Assembly: GCF_014205165.1 (NCBI RefSeq)
Contig: NZ_JACHMZ010000001.1
Span: 5,004,501 to 5,068,500 of the forward strand
Direction: 5' to 3'
Length of the DNA stretch: 64,000 bases
Source of the DNA: Micromonospora carbonacea
Lineage (GTDB): Bacteria > Actinomycetota > Actinomycetes > Mycobacteriales > Micromonosporaceae
Shown here: positions 9,570 to 18,657 of the stretch, one piece after another
How positions within the stretch are numbered: position 1 is the stretch's first letter
How the letters are laid out: the number at the start of each line of letters is the position of its first letter
Program-made: the position numbers and the translations under genes
The notes under the pieces: model-generated
What the model was told of the DNA's origin: nothing
Seen by the model: the letters and a program-made list of their open reading frames with translations, nothing else
Database searches by the model: none

Positions 9570-10382
9570 TCAGTCGAGCGGGCGGGAGTCCGGGGTGAGC
9601 TCGCCCTCCGCGTCGGCGAGCGCGTCGGCGTCGATGCCGTCGGCGAACTCGGCCGCCTCGGCGCTCTGCGCGGCGAGCGCGTCCTTCACGGCTCGGATCG
9701 CCACGCCCGGCGGGTAGCCCTTGCGGGCGAGCATGCCGACGAGGCGGCGGAAGACGGCGTCCGGCTCCCCCCGGGCCGTGCGCAGCTTCCGGTCGACCAG
9801 CGCCCGGGCCGTCTCGGCCTCGGTCTCCTCGTCCAGCTCGTCGAGGGCCTCGCTGGCCACCTCGCCGTCCACGCCCCGCCGCCGCAGCTCGTTGGCCAGG
9901 GCCCGGCGGGCCAGCCCCCGGCCGGCGTGCCGGCTGGACACCCAGGCGCGGGCGAACGCGGCGTCGTCGATGATGCCGACCTCGTCGTAGCGGTCGAGCA
10001 CCCCGGCGGACACCTCCTCGGAGATCCCCCGCTTGGCCAGCGCGGCGGCCAGCTCGGCCCGGGTACGCGGGCGCACGGCGAGCTGGCGCAGGCAGACCTC
10101 CCGGGCCAGCTCCGCCTCGTCACGTGGCGACGCCCCCGTGCCGCGCGGGGCATCGGCGCCCCGCGGCGCTTCGGCGGCAGCCCAGCCGTCGACGTCGCCC
10201 CAGCCGTCGACACCGCCCCGGGCATCGAGAGCACGCCGGGCGTCGGCGTCGGCCGACGGGGAGGACACCCCACCGGAGGAGCCGCGCCGGCCACGCCGGG
10301 GACGGGGCGGGCCGTCGGCGTCACCCGCGCGGGGCGGGCTGGCATCCCAGCCCCGCCCCGTGCGGGCGCGTCGTCCTGTCAC
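9570..10382 (-). CDS. recX: regulatory protein RecX
   Basis: Modulator that binds RecA filaments and inhibits RecA. 270 aa from GTG 10382, 14 bp after the recA stop, so the two are co-transcribed. The first 85 or so residues are a disordered Gly/Arg/Ala-rich extension (not part of the RecX fold). The three-helix RecX repeats follow: CLRQLAVRPRTRAELAAALAKRG, VGIIDDAAFARAWV and RRALANELRRRGV. It ends with an acidic tail. The recA-recX arrangement is standard in actinobacteria. Confidence 0.93.
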   Translation of the reverse strand: MTGRRARTGRGWDASPPRAGDADGPPRPRRGRRGSSGGVSSPSADADARRALDARGGVDGWGDVDGWAAAEAPRGADAPRGTGASPRDEAELAREVCLRQLAVRPRTRAELAAALAKRGISEEVSAGVLDRYDEVGIIDDAAFARAWVSSRHAGRGLARRALANELRRRGVDGEVASEALDELDEETEAETARALVDRKLRTARGEPDAVFRRLVGMLARKGYPPGVAIRAVKDALAAQSAEAAEFADGIDADALADAEGELTPDSRPLD

Positions 10383-10396
10383 TGGTCAGCGGCCGG

Positions 10397-11443
<1,047 letters not shown>

Positions 11444-11562
11444 CGTTGCCACCCCTGCCTTCGCCGGCGTCTTTCCTGAGCTTCGCGTCACGCGGACACG
11501 CTAGGCGCTGGGTCCGACAGAAAACCAGCCGACGGGCCGCGAGCTGTGGACGAGCACCCCGC

Positions 11563-11598
11563 TGTGGACAATAGCCGAACAGGTGTACGACTCGGCAA
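11563..11598 (-). promoter_or_regulatory. recA promoter with SOS (LexA) box and DnaA-box-like site
   Basis: On the minus strand a -35-like TTGCCG (11598-11593) and a -10-like TATTGT (11573-11568) are 19 bp apart. Between them, 11575-11590 reads CCGAACAGGTGTACGA on the plus strand, which matches 10 of the 12 fixed positions of the actinobacterial SOS box TCGAAC-N4-GTTCGA. Overlapping the -10 is TTGTCCACA (11571-11563), the preferred actinobacterial DnaA box; a second near-match, TCGTCCACA, is at 11553-11545. Confidence 0.6.
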
Positions 11599-11627
11599 GC
11601 GACACGCGGGAGGAAGGAAAAGGCTGC

Positions 11628-11828
11628 TCAGCGTAGTCGCGCGGGCACCCGGTCGGGGTACGCGGCGACCACCGCCCGCCACACGACGTGGGTCTGCTCG
11701 CCCGAGCGGAGCGCCTGCTCGATGGTCCGCCCACCGAGCTGGGACAGCACCTGGTCCGAGGCGATGCTGCCCGCGTACCCCGGGCCGAACGCCTCCTCCA
11801 GCCGGGCCCAGAAGTCGGTCAGCCGCAC
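11628..11828 (-). CDS. DUF3046 family protein
   Basis: A 66-aa conserved actinobacterial protein starting VRLTDFWARLEEAFG and containing LGGRTIEQALRSGE, both characteristic of DUF3046. GTG 11828 is preceded by GAGGAGG. Members are usually encoded just upstream of recA, as here, but no function is established. The start overlaps the end of the upstream MFS gene by 10 bp, suggesting an operon with it. Confidence 0.85.
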   Translation of the reverse strand: MRLTDFWARLEEAFGPGYAGSIASDQVLSQLGGRTIEQALRSGEQTHVVWRAVVAAYPDRVPARLR

Positions 11829-13174
11829 GGTCGCTCCTCCTCGTCCGGCGCCCGCCCGGGCACCGCACGCAACGCTAGCGCCAGCAGCGGCACCGTCGCG
11901 ATCGCGGCCAGCAGGGTCAGCGTCGGATACCCGGCGACCTGCATGACGAACCCGCTCAGCGCGCCGGCGGCGGCCCCCGCCAGGCCCATCGTCAGGTCGG
12001 AGAGGCCCTGCACGCTGGGCCGCACGTCGGCGGGCACCGACTCCGACAGCAGGGTGGAGCCGGCCACCATGGTCCCGGACCAGCCGAGCCCGAGCAGGAC
12101 CAGGCCGACCGAGAGGCCGGGCGTGTGGTGCCCGGAGGCGCCCGCCACCGCGCAGGCGACCAGCAGCACGGCCAGGCCGCCGAGGATCACCGGCCGCCGG
12201 CCGAGCCGGTCGGTGAGCCAGCCGACCACCGGGGAGAACGCGTACATGCCGGCGATGTGCAGGCTGAGTACCACCCCGACCACCCCGAGCACGGCGGAGT
12301 CGTCGTGGTACTCGCCGAGGCGTACCGGGGTCATCGACATCACCGCGACCATCACGAGGTGCCCGACCGCGACGGCGGCGATGCCCAGCCGGGCCGCCGG
12401 CCGCTCGCGGACCACCCGCCAGGCGACCCGCATGCCCGCGCCGCGCCGCCCGGTCGCCGCCGGCCCGGCGGCCTTGCCGGGAGCGGCGGCGTCGGGAGCG
12501 GTGGTGGCGTCGGGAGCGGCCTCGGCGTCCGCCAGCCGGCGCGCGGTGAGCAGCGGGTCGGGCCGCAGCAGCACCAGCAGTACGCCGGCGGTCAGGGCGA
12601 ACGCCACCGCGCTGAACGCGAACGGGCCGGCCAGCGACGGCAGCCCCCACCCCCGGGTGGTGCGGTCGGCCAGCGCGGCGAAGTTCGGCGCGGCCACCGC
12701 GCCGATCGTGGTGGCCCAGACGACCAGGGAGAGCTGGCGGCCCCGGCGGGCCGGCTCGGCCAGGTCCACGGCCGTGTAGCGGGCCTGGAGGTTGGCCGCC
12801 GAGCCCCCGCCGAACAGCAGCATGCCGAGGAAGAGCAGCGGCACCTGGCGGGTCGCCGCGGCGAGCACCACCAGCACGCCCCCCACCGCCCCGACCAGGT
12901 ACGCGGTGACCAGCCCCGGCCGGCGGCCGTGCCCGGTCATGATCCGGGTGACCGGGACGGCGAGCAACGCGCCGCCGACCACCGCCGCGCTCTGCGCCAG
13001 GCCGGCGATCGCCGTGCCGGCGACCCGGGCCGCGAGCAGCGCGCCGACCGAGATGCCGATGGTGACCCCGATGCCGCCGATGATCTGGGTCACGACGAGC
13101 AGCCGCAGCGTGCGGCGCTGGATCGGCGCGACGTCGGCGCGGCTCGGTGCCGGCGCGGTGAGGTCGGTGGCCAT
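11819..13174 (-). CDS. MFS transporter
   Basis: Major-facilitator membrane protein, 451 aa, with about twelve helices. Both halves show MFS loop motifs (GHGRRPG and GWLTDRLGRRPVILGG). A long Ala/Asp-rich cytoplasmic loop separates the halves. ATG 13174 (MATDLTAPAP) was taken because GGAG precedes it. It is probably an exporter of an unknown substrate. Upstream lies a 36-bp near-perfect inverted repeat that could be its operator. It overlaps the DUF3046 gene at its 3' end. Confidence 0.88.
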   Translation of the reverse strand: MATDLTAPAPSRADVAPIQRRTLRLLVVTQIIGGIGVTIGISVGALLAARVAGTAIAGLAQSAAVVGGALLAVPVTRIMTGHGRRPGLVTAYLVGAVGGVLVVLAAATRQVPLLFLGMLLFGGGSAANLQARYTAVDLAEPARRGRQLSLVVWATTIGAVAAPNFAALADRTTRGWGLPSLAGPFAFSAVAFALTAGVLLVLLRPDPLLTARRLADAEAAPDATTAPDAAAPGKAAGPAATGRRGAGMRVAWRVVRERPAARLGIAAVAVGHLVMVAVMSMTPVRLGEYHDDSAVLGVVGVVLSLHIAGMYAFSPVVGWLTDRLGRRPVILGGLAVLLVACAVAGASGHHTPGLSVGLVLLGLGWSGTMVAGSTLLSESVPADVRPSVQGLSDLTMGLAGAAAGALSGFVMQVAGYPTLTLLAAIATVPLLALALRAVPGRAPDEEERPCG

Positions 13175-13249
13175 CGGCGGCTCCTCGGTGACGGCCGGGG
13201 CTCCGGCGGGGGGTGCGGCCCGCCCATCCTCACGCACGCACCCGGACCT

Positions 13250-13285
13250 TGGACAGTTGCGGTCCCGCCGGACCACAACTGTCCA
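13250..13285. promoter_or_regulatory. 16-bp inverted repeat between udgX and the MFS gene
   Basis: Arms at 13250-13265 and 13270-13285 (left arm TGGACAGTTGCGGTCC) with one mismatch and a 4-bp centre. It could be an operator for the MFS gene, which starts 76 bp downstream, or a terminator for udgX, which ends 77 bp upstream. No T-tract follows. Confidence 0.5.
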
Positions 13286-13361
13286 TGATCGGCGGCGGAC
13301 CAGCCCGGCGGCGGGGCGGCGGCCAGGGCCGGGGCCGGTCGGCGGGGCGGTCGGCGGCGGG

Positions 13362-14066
13362 TCAGGCCGCGAGGGCCCGGGCGGCGACCGTCAGGTCGGC
13401 GACCAGCCCGGCGTACGCGGTGTCCTGGTCGTCGGCGCGCAGCACCGCCGACGGGTGGATGGTGGCCAGGAGCCGGGCCGCCGGGGCGTCGGCGACCCCG
13501 CCCGCCGAGTCGACCGGCACCCGGGCGAAGTCCTCCGGCCGCTCGGCCGACGCCGGCCAGGGCATCAGCGTGCCGCGCTGCCGGGTGACCCGGAACGACG
13601 GGCCGAGCAGCGCCTTGGCGGCGGTCGCGCCGAGCACGACGACGAGCTCCGGGCGCAGCCGGGCGAACTCGGCCACCAGCCAGGGGCGGCACGCGGTGAC
13701 GTGCACCCGGTCCGGGGTCTGGTGGATGCGCCGCCGGCCGCGCAGCTCGAAGCGGAAGTGCTTCACGGCGTTGGTGAGGTAGAGCCCCGTCGGGTCGAGC
13801 CCGGCGTCGTCGACCGCCCGGCGCAGCAGCCGGCCGGCCGGCCCGACGAACGGCAGCCCCTTCTGGTCCTCCATGTCGCCGGGCTGCTCGCCGACCAGCA
13901 CCACCCGGGCGTCGGCGCCGCCGCGGCCGAAGACCGTCTGGGTGGCGTCCCGGTGCAGCTCGCAGCCCCGACAGCCGCCCGCGGCGGCGCGCAGCGCGTC
14001 GAGGGTGTCGGCCTGCGGAGGGATGAACTGCTGCGCACCGGGGGCGGTGTCGGTCTTGTCCGTCAT
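13362..14066 (-). CDS. udgX: UdgX-family uracil-DNA glycosylase
   Basis: Iron-sulfur uracil-DNA glycosylase of the UdgX type. In Mycobacterium smegmatis UdgX, a histidine in the KRRIH loop forms a covalent bond with the abasic sugar after uracil is cut out. 234 aa from ATG 14066. Motif A is GEQPGDMEDQKGLPFVGPAG; cysteines at residues 32 and 35 (GCRGCEL) and in TACRPW fit the Fe-S cluster. The diagnostic loop reads GRRRIHQTP with His at residue 115. The final motif is ATIHPSAVLR. It could be annotated as an ordinary family 4/5 enzyme, but the RRRIH loop argues for UdgX. It stands alone in the minus direction. Confidence 0.88.
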   Translation of the reverse strand: MTDKTDTAPGAQQFIPPQADTLDALRAAAGGCRGCELHRDATQTVFGRGGADARVVLVGEQPGDMEDQKGLPFVGPAGRLLRRAVDDAGLDPTGLYLTNAVKHFRFELRGRRRIHQTPDRVHVTACRPWLVAEFARLRPELVVVLGATAAKALLGPSFRVTRQRGTLMPWPASAERPEDFARVPVDSAGGVADAPAARLLATIHPSAVLRADDQDTAYAGLVADLTVAARALAA

Positions 14067-14141
14067 GCCGATCTTTCTACCCCCCGCCGCCCCGCCCACG
14101 CGGGCACCCCCACCCGGCGCGCCCCGCCCGGGGGCGGCCGG

Positions 14142-15479
14142 TCAGGCGGTGAAGGGGGGTGGGGGGTGGGGGGTGACGGCGGCGGCCAGGGCGTTCGCCA
14201 GGGGCGGGAGGTCGGCGGGGTCCAGCTGGCTGACCGTGACGCGCACACCGGGGGCGGCGGCGATGCGGAACAGCGCGCCCGGGGCCACCGCCCAACCGGC
14301 GTCGCGCAGGGCGGTGACGGCGCTGGTCTCGTCGGGCACCGGGAGCCAGACGTTGATGCCGGTGCGGCCGTGCCCGGCCAGCCCCCGCGCGGCCAGCGCG
14401 GCGAGCAGGTCGCCGCGGCGGCGCTCGTAGTCGACGCCGGCCCGGTCGACCAGGGCGGCCGTGCCCGGGTCGCGCCACAGGGCGAGCACGAGGCGTTGCA
14501 GCACGGTGGAGACCCAGCCGGCGCCGACGCGCGCCCGGCCGGCGACCCGGGCCACGGTGGCCTCGTCGCCGGCCAGCACGGCCAGCCGCAGGTCGGGCCC
14601 GTAGGGCTTGCTCACCGACCGGACGAAGGCCCACGCGCCGGTCACCCCGGTGAGCGGGTGCAGCGGTACGCGGGCCAGCTCGGCGGCGTGGTCGTCCTCG
14701 ATCAGCAGCAGGTCCTCGCGGCCGGCGAGGAGGGCGCGCAGCGCGGCGGCCCGGTCGGCGGAGACGGCCGCCCCGGTCGGGTTCTGCGCCCGGCTGGTCA
14801 CCACCAGGGCGCGGGCCCCGGCGGCCAGCGCGGCGCGTACCCCGGCCTCGACCGGGCCCTCGTCGTCCACGGGCACCCCGATCGGGCGCAGCCCGAGGGC
14901 GGCGACGAGGTCGAGGAGGTTTGCCCAGCCCGGGTCCTCGACGGCGACCGCGTCGCCGGGGCGCAGGTGGGCGGTGAGCAGCCGCTCGATGCCGTCGAGG
15001 GCCCCGCCGGTCACCGTGACGTCGTCGGCCGGCACCCCGTCGGCGGCGAGCCGCTCCCGGGCCGCGTCGGCCAGCTCGGGCAGGACGCCGGCCGACGCGT
15101 ATCCGGTGGGGGTGCCGAGCTCGGCGGCGAGGGCGGCCAGGTGCGGACCGAGCGGCGGGAGCAGCCGGGTGTCGGGCTCGCCGAGGGACAGGTCGCGGAC
15201 GCCGGGCGCGGTGCTCGGGCGCAGCGCGCGGCGGGTGGCGACCGGCGGGCGGGGGCGGACCCGGGTGCCGTGCCGGCCGGCGGTGGCGAGCAGGCCGCGC
15301 TGCCGCAGGTCCTGGTAGGCGCGGGCCACCGTGGCCGGGCTGACGCCCAGCTCGGCGGCGAGGGCCCGCACCGGGGGCAGGGCGGCCCCGGCCGGCAGGT
15401 CGCCGACGCGGACGCCCGACTCGATGCTGGCGGAGATCTCGGCGGCCGTCCGGCCGGTGACCTGATATCGTGCTGACAC
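14142..15479 (-). CDS. MocR/PdxR-type regulator (GntR HTH fused to aminotransferase fold)
   Basis: 445 aa. Residues about 1-75 form a GntR winged helix (LPPVRALAAELGVSPATVARAYQDLRQRGLL). The rest is a type I aminotransferase-like domain with SVSKPYGPDLRLA, whose lysine should bind PLP, and NPTGAAVS. Such proteins sense PLP or amino acids. It starts at GTG 15479. A -10-like TACAAT (15494-15489) ends about 9 bases before the GTG, so the mRNA may be leaderless. The start lies inside an inverted repeat shared with the divergent PNPOx-GNAT gene, which suggests autoregulation and control of that gene. The C-terminus is Pro-rich from a G-tract sequence. Confidence 0.9.
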   Translation of the reverse strand: MSARYQVTGRTAAEISASIESGVRVGDLPAGAALPPVRALAAELGVSPATVARAYQDLRQRGLLATAGRHGTRVRPRPPVATRRALRPSTAPGVRDLSLGEPDTRLLPPLGPHLAALAAELGTPTGYASAGVLPELADAARERLAADGVPADDVTVTGGALDGIERLLTAHLRPGDAVAVEDPGWANLLDLVAALGLRPIGVPVDDEGPVEAGVRAALAAGARALVVTSRAQNPTGAAVSADRAAALRALLAGREDLLLIEDDHAAELARVPLHPLTGVTGAWAFVRSVSKPYGPDLRLAVLAGDEATVARVAGRARVGAGWVSTVLQRLVLALWRDPGTAALVDRAGVDYERRRGDLLAALAARGLAGHGRTGINVWLPVPDETSAVTALRDAGWAVAPGALFRIAAAPGVRVTVSQLDPADLPPLANALAAAVTPHPPPPFTA

Positions 15480-15501
15480 AATTCGAGGATTGTACTAGCA
15501 C
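15470..15501. promoter_or_regulatory. palindromic operator/promoter between MocR gene and PNPOx-GNAT gene
   Basis: GTGCT-gac-ACAAT then a 6-bp centre, then ATTGT-act-AGCAC: ten of thirteen positions of each arm pair. It covers the MocR start codon and its -10 hexamer and lies 17 bp before the divergent ATG, so binding would affect both genes. Confidence 0.65.
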
Positions 15502-15517
15502 GAAAGCGGGTCCTCGC

Positions 15518-16762
15518 ATGTACCCACCCACCCCCCGGACCACCGCCACCCGCAGCCGCGACCGGATGAGCTACGACCGGGCCGCCGCGCACGCCGTGCT
15601 CGACGAGGCGTACCACTGCGCGCTCGCGTTCACCTTCGACGGCGAGCCCCGGGTGCTGCCCACCCTGCACGTCCGCGTCGGCGACACGCTCTACCTGCAC
15701 GGCTCCACCGGCAGCCGGCCGCTGCTCGCCGCCCGGGGCAACGGCCTGCCCGTCTGCGTGGCGGTCACCCTGCTCGACGGGCTGGTCTACGGCCGCTCCC
15801 AGTTCCACCACAGCGCCAACTACCGGTCGGTGGTCGCGCACGGCACCGCGCACCTGGTCACCGACGCCGGGGAGAAGTCGGCCGCGCTGACCGCCCTGGT
15901 GGAGAAGGCCGCCGCCGGGCGCAGCGCCGACAGCCGCCCGCCCAGCCGCCGCGAACTCGCCGAGACCGCCGTGCTGGCGCTGCCGCTGCGCGAGGTCTCC
16001 GTCCGCGCCCGCGCCGGCGGCGTCCGCGACGAACCCGGCGACCACGACCTGCCGCACTGGGCCGGGGTGCTGCCGCTGCGGCTGACCGCCGGGCGGCCCG
16101 AGCCCGACACGGGCGTGACCGCGCCGCTGCCGGCGTACCTGCGGCCGGACCGCTCGCCCTGGCTGGAGCCCGCCGTGCTGCGGGGCGCGCACGTCGTCCT
16201 CGAACCGCTGGACCTCGCGCACGCCGACGACCTGCACGCCGCCACCGCCGACCCGCAGGTGTGGCAGCACCTGGGCAGCCACCGCCCCGCCGACCCGGCC
16301 GGCACGGCCGAGACGATCCGGGCCGCCCTCGACGCCCACCACCGCGGCGAGCGGGTGCCGTGGGTGCAGCGCTGCGCCGTCACCGGGGCGGTCGTCGGCA
16401 GCACGTCGTACTACGAGGTCGACCCCGACCGTCGGGCGGTCGCCATCGGCTACACCTACCTGGGCCGGCCCTGGTGGCGCACCGGTGTCAACACCGAGGC
16501 GAAGCTGCTGCTGCTCACCCGCGCCTTCGAGGAGCTGGGCGCGGTGCGGGTGGTCTGGCACACCGACATCCGCAACGAGCGCTCCCAGCGGGCCATCGAG
16601 CGGCTCGGCGCCACCCGCGAGGGGGTGCTGCGCCGGCACCGGCTGCGCCCCGACGGCACCTGGCGGGACACCGTGCAGTATTCGCTGACCGACGAGGAGT
16701 GGCCGAACGCACAGGCCAGGCTGCGGGAACGGCTTCGCCCCGGCCCGGTGCCGGCGCGATGA
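15518..16762 (+). CDS. PNPOx-like flavin-binding domain fused to GNAT acetyltransferase
   Basis: 414 aa. The N-terminal half (to about residue 210) resembles pyridoxamine-phosphate-oxidase-like proteins (Pyridox_ox_2): YHCALAFTFDGEPRVLPTLHVRVGD and FHHSANYRSVVAHG. The C-terminal half is a RimJ/RimL-type GNAT N-acetyltransferase (VVLEPLDLAHADDLHAA, NTEAKLLLLTRAFEELGAVRVVWHTD, RSQRAIERLGATREG). ATG 15518 was preferred over the TTG/CTG region inside the operator. It is divergent from the MocR gene, which probably controls it, and overlaps the following LysE gene by ATGA. A vitamin B6 or amine-related role is inference. Confidence 0.85.
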   Translation: MYPPTPRTTATRSRDRMSYDRAAAHAVLDEAYHCALAFTFDGEPRVLPTLHVRVGDTLYLHGSTGSRPLLAARGNGLPVCVAVTLLDGLVYGRSQFHHSANYRSVVAHGTAHLVTDAGEKSAALTALVEKAAAGRSADSRPPSRRELAETAVLALPLREVSVRARAGGVRDEPGDHDLPHWAGVLPLRLTAGRPEPDTGVTAPLPAYLRPDRSPWLEPAVLRGAHVVLEPLDLAHADDLHAATADPQVWQHLGSHRPADPAGTAETIRAALDAHHRGERVPWVQRCAVTGAVVGSTSYYEVDPDRRAVAIGYTYLGRPWWRTGVNTEAKLLLLTRAFEELGAVRVVWHTDIRNERSQRAIERLGATREGVLRRHRLRPDGTWRDTVQYSLTDEEWPNAQARLRERLRPGPVPAR

Positions 16763-17427
16763 TGTCGGGCGTGCTGGGCATCACCGACATCTGGACGTAC
16801 GTGCTGGGGACCGTGGCGATCGTGCTGCTCCCCGGCCCCAACTCCCTCTTCGTGCTCTCCACCGCCGCCAAGCGCGGGGTACGCGCCGGCTACCGGGCCG
16901 CCGGCGGGGTCTTCCTCGGCGACGCGGCGCTGATGACGCTCTCCGCCGCCGGGGTGGCGTCGCTGCTCAAGGCGTACCCGCCGCTGTTCCTCGTGGTGAA
17001 GTACGCGGGCGCGGCGTACCTCGGGTGGGTCGGGCTGACCATGCTGCGCGGCGCGTGGCGGCGCTGGCGGGACCGCAACGACCCGGCCACGCCGCGCCTG
17101 ATCGACGCCGCCGAGCCGGCGGAGCTGCGCAGCCCGTTCCGGCGGGCGCTGGTGATCAGCCTGCTCAACCCGAAGGCGATCCTGTTCTTCGTGTCGTTCT
17201 TCATCCAGTTCGTCGACCCCGGGTACGCCTGGCCGGCGCTGTCGTTCCTGCTGCTCGGGCTGATCGCCCAGGTCACCAGCGCGCTGTACCTGACCGCGCT
17301 GATCTTCGCGGGCACGTTCCTGGCGGCGCAGTTCCGGCAACGGCGGCGGCTGGCCGCCGGGGCGACCACCGGGGTGGCGGCGGTCTTCCTCGGCTTCAGC
17401 GTCAAGCTCGCCACCGCCTCGGTGTAA
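16759..17427 (+). CDS. LysE/LeuE-family amino acid exporter
   Basis: 222-aa membrane protein with about six helices. It has the family signature GPNSLFVLSTAAKRGVRAGY near the N-terminus and SLLNPKAILFFVSFF in the second half. ATG 16759 overlaps the stop of the PNPOx-GNAT gene, so it is translationally coupled and likely also under the MocR regulator. Family members export amino acids; the substrate cannot be read from sequence. Its TAA stop lies within the first bases of a dispersed palindromic repeat. Confidence 0.88.
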   Translation: MMSGVLGITDIWTYVLGTVAIVLLPGPNSLFVLSTAAKRGVRAGYRAAGGVFLGDAALMTLSAAGVASLLKAYPPLFLVVKYAGAAYLGWVGLTMLRGAWRRWRDRNDPATPRLIDAAEPAELRSPFRRALVISLLNPKAILFFVSFFIQFVDPGYAWPALSFLLLGLIAQVTSALYLTALIFAGTFLAAQFRQRRRLAAGATTGVAAVFLGFSVKLATASV

Positions 17428-17477
17428 GGAAGGGCCCCTTGTTAACGCATACGGTATAGAAGGGTCCCCTTCTTACC
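17423..17477. repeat. dispersed palindromic repeat, copy 1
   Basis: Starts GTGTAAGGAAGGGCCCCTTG, continues TTAACGCATACGG and ends AAGGGTCCCCTTCTTACC. The ends form an imperfect hairpin of about 17 bp. The first TAA is the stop codon of the LysE gene. A related composite element is at 21349-21447. It probably works as a terminator and as a spreading intergenic repeat. Confidence 0.75.
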
Positions 17478-17490
17478 GCGCCGCCCGGCG

Positions 17491-17549
17491 CGGGCGGCGC
17501 ACGGCGGCGCACGGCGGCGGGCGGCGGCGGGCGGCGGCGGGCCGCGGGC
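17491..17549. repeat. GC-only microsatellite-like tract
   Basis: Repeated GCGGCGGCGG decamers (three in a row at about 17512-17541) with flanking variants, downstream of the Spo0M-like gene. No coding function seen. Confidence 0.6.
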
Positions 17550-17569
17550 GGCACGAGAGGCAGGGCGCG

Positions 17570-18499
17570 TCAGGTGCCGTCGCCGCCCCCGCCACCGCCG
17601 CCGATGCCCGCCCCGCCGGCGGTGCCGCCGAGGCCGTAGCCGGGGCGGACCGGCTCGTCCGGGGGGCGGCTGACGTGCGCCGACTCGGTGATCCGGGCCG
17701 ACCAGTGGGCATGCGACGCCGCGGCGGCGTGCCGGTTGATCGCGTGCCGCAGCCAGCCGTCCACCACCGCGACCCAGTCCACCCGGTCCGCGCCCGCGTG
17801 CCAGACCCGGAACCGGCTGATGCTCTGGTGGGTGACGCCGGCGAGGGAGAGCCGCCGGTCGGCCCACAGCAGCACCTCCAGCCCCGCCGAGTTCGCCACG
17901 AAGACCACCTCCAGCTCGGTGATCGGCCCGGCGTACAGCGGGGCCACCCACCAGCCGAGCCGCTGGTGCAGCGGGAGCACCTGCTCCACCCCGGGCAGCC
18001 GGCCGTCGACCAGGCCGGCCTGGCGCATGCTGAAGCCGAGCGCGTCCAACGCGGCGAGGACGTGCTGCTGGGTCGGCAGGGGGTGCACGAAGACCGGCAC
18101 CAGCGCGCCCTGCTCCAGGTCCACGTCGAGGGACGCCTCCGTGCGCAGCCCCGTCCGCAGGCTCATCAGCGGCACCCCGCCGAAGACCGTCACCGGGGTC
18201 TCCCAGGGCAGCGGCACGGCGAAGTCGACCGCCCGCCGCCGCCCGGCCGGCACCACGAACGCGCCCGCGATCGTCACCTGGTGGAACTGGACGAGCCGCC
18301 TCGGCGCGCCCGGGTCGTCCGGCTCGACCTGGCTGACCAGGCCGAGCCGGAGCCGCCGGACCGGCACGTCGTCCGGCCCGGCGCGCAGGACCACCCGGCC
18401 GGGCAGCCGCAGCCCCGGCCGCGTGCTCGGGTTGGGCAACGTGGTCCGCACGGCCAGCCCGGTCCAGCCGGACTCCGGCGACACCCCGGTCAACCGCAC
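17570..18499 (-). CDS. sporulation-control protein Spo0M family (arrestin-like)
   Basis: 309 aa from GTG 18499 with GGAGGAAG upstream. The body matches SpoOM/arrestin-fold proteins: LRLPGRVVLRAG, FAVPLPWETPVTVFGGVPL, LRTEASLDVDLEQGALVPVFVHPLPTQ and ELEVVFVANSAGLEVLLWADRR. It ends in a Gly-rich tail. It is a cytoplasmic protein thought to act as a scaffold in sporulation and cell-shape control, which suits a spore-forming actinomycete. It lies alone; a 158-bp GC-rich gap separates it from the CNNM gene upstream. Confidence 0.85.
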   Translation of the reverse strand: MRLTGVSPESGWTGLAVRTTLPNPSTRPGLRLPGRVVLRAGPDDVPVRRLRLGLVSQVEPDDPGAPRRLVQFHQVTIAGAFVVPAGRRRAVDFAVPLPWETPVTVFGGVPLMSLRTGLRTEASLDVDLEQGALVPVFVHPLPTQQHVLAALDALGFSMRQAGLVDGRLPGVEQVLPLHQRLGWWVAPLYAGPITELEVVFVANSAGLEVLLWADRRLSLAGVTHQSISRFRVWHAGADRVDWVAVVDGWLRHAINRHAAAASHAHWSARITESAHVSRPPDEPVRPGYGLGGTAGGAGIGGGGGGGDGT

Positions 18500-18657
18500 G
18501 GCGCTTCCTCCGTACCCCCTCGGTGGTGGCACGGCTTTCCCCGCCGCCGGCCGGACAGTCCTGCCCGGCCGGCGCGGACGCCGGGGCCGGCCCGGTGACG
18601 CGGGCCGGCCGCACGGACGTCGGCGGGGCGTCAGCGCATCCGGCGGCCGCGCGGACG

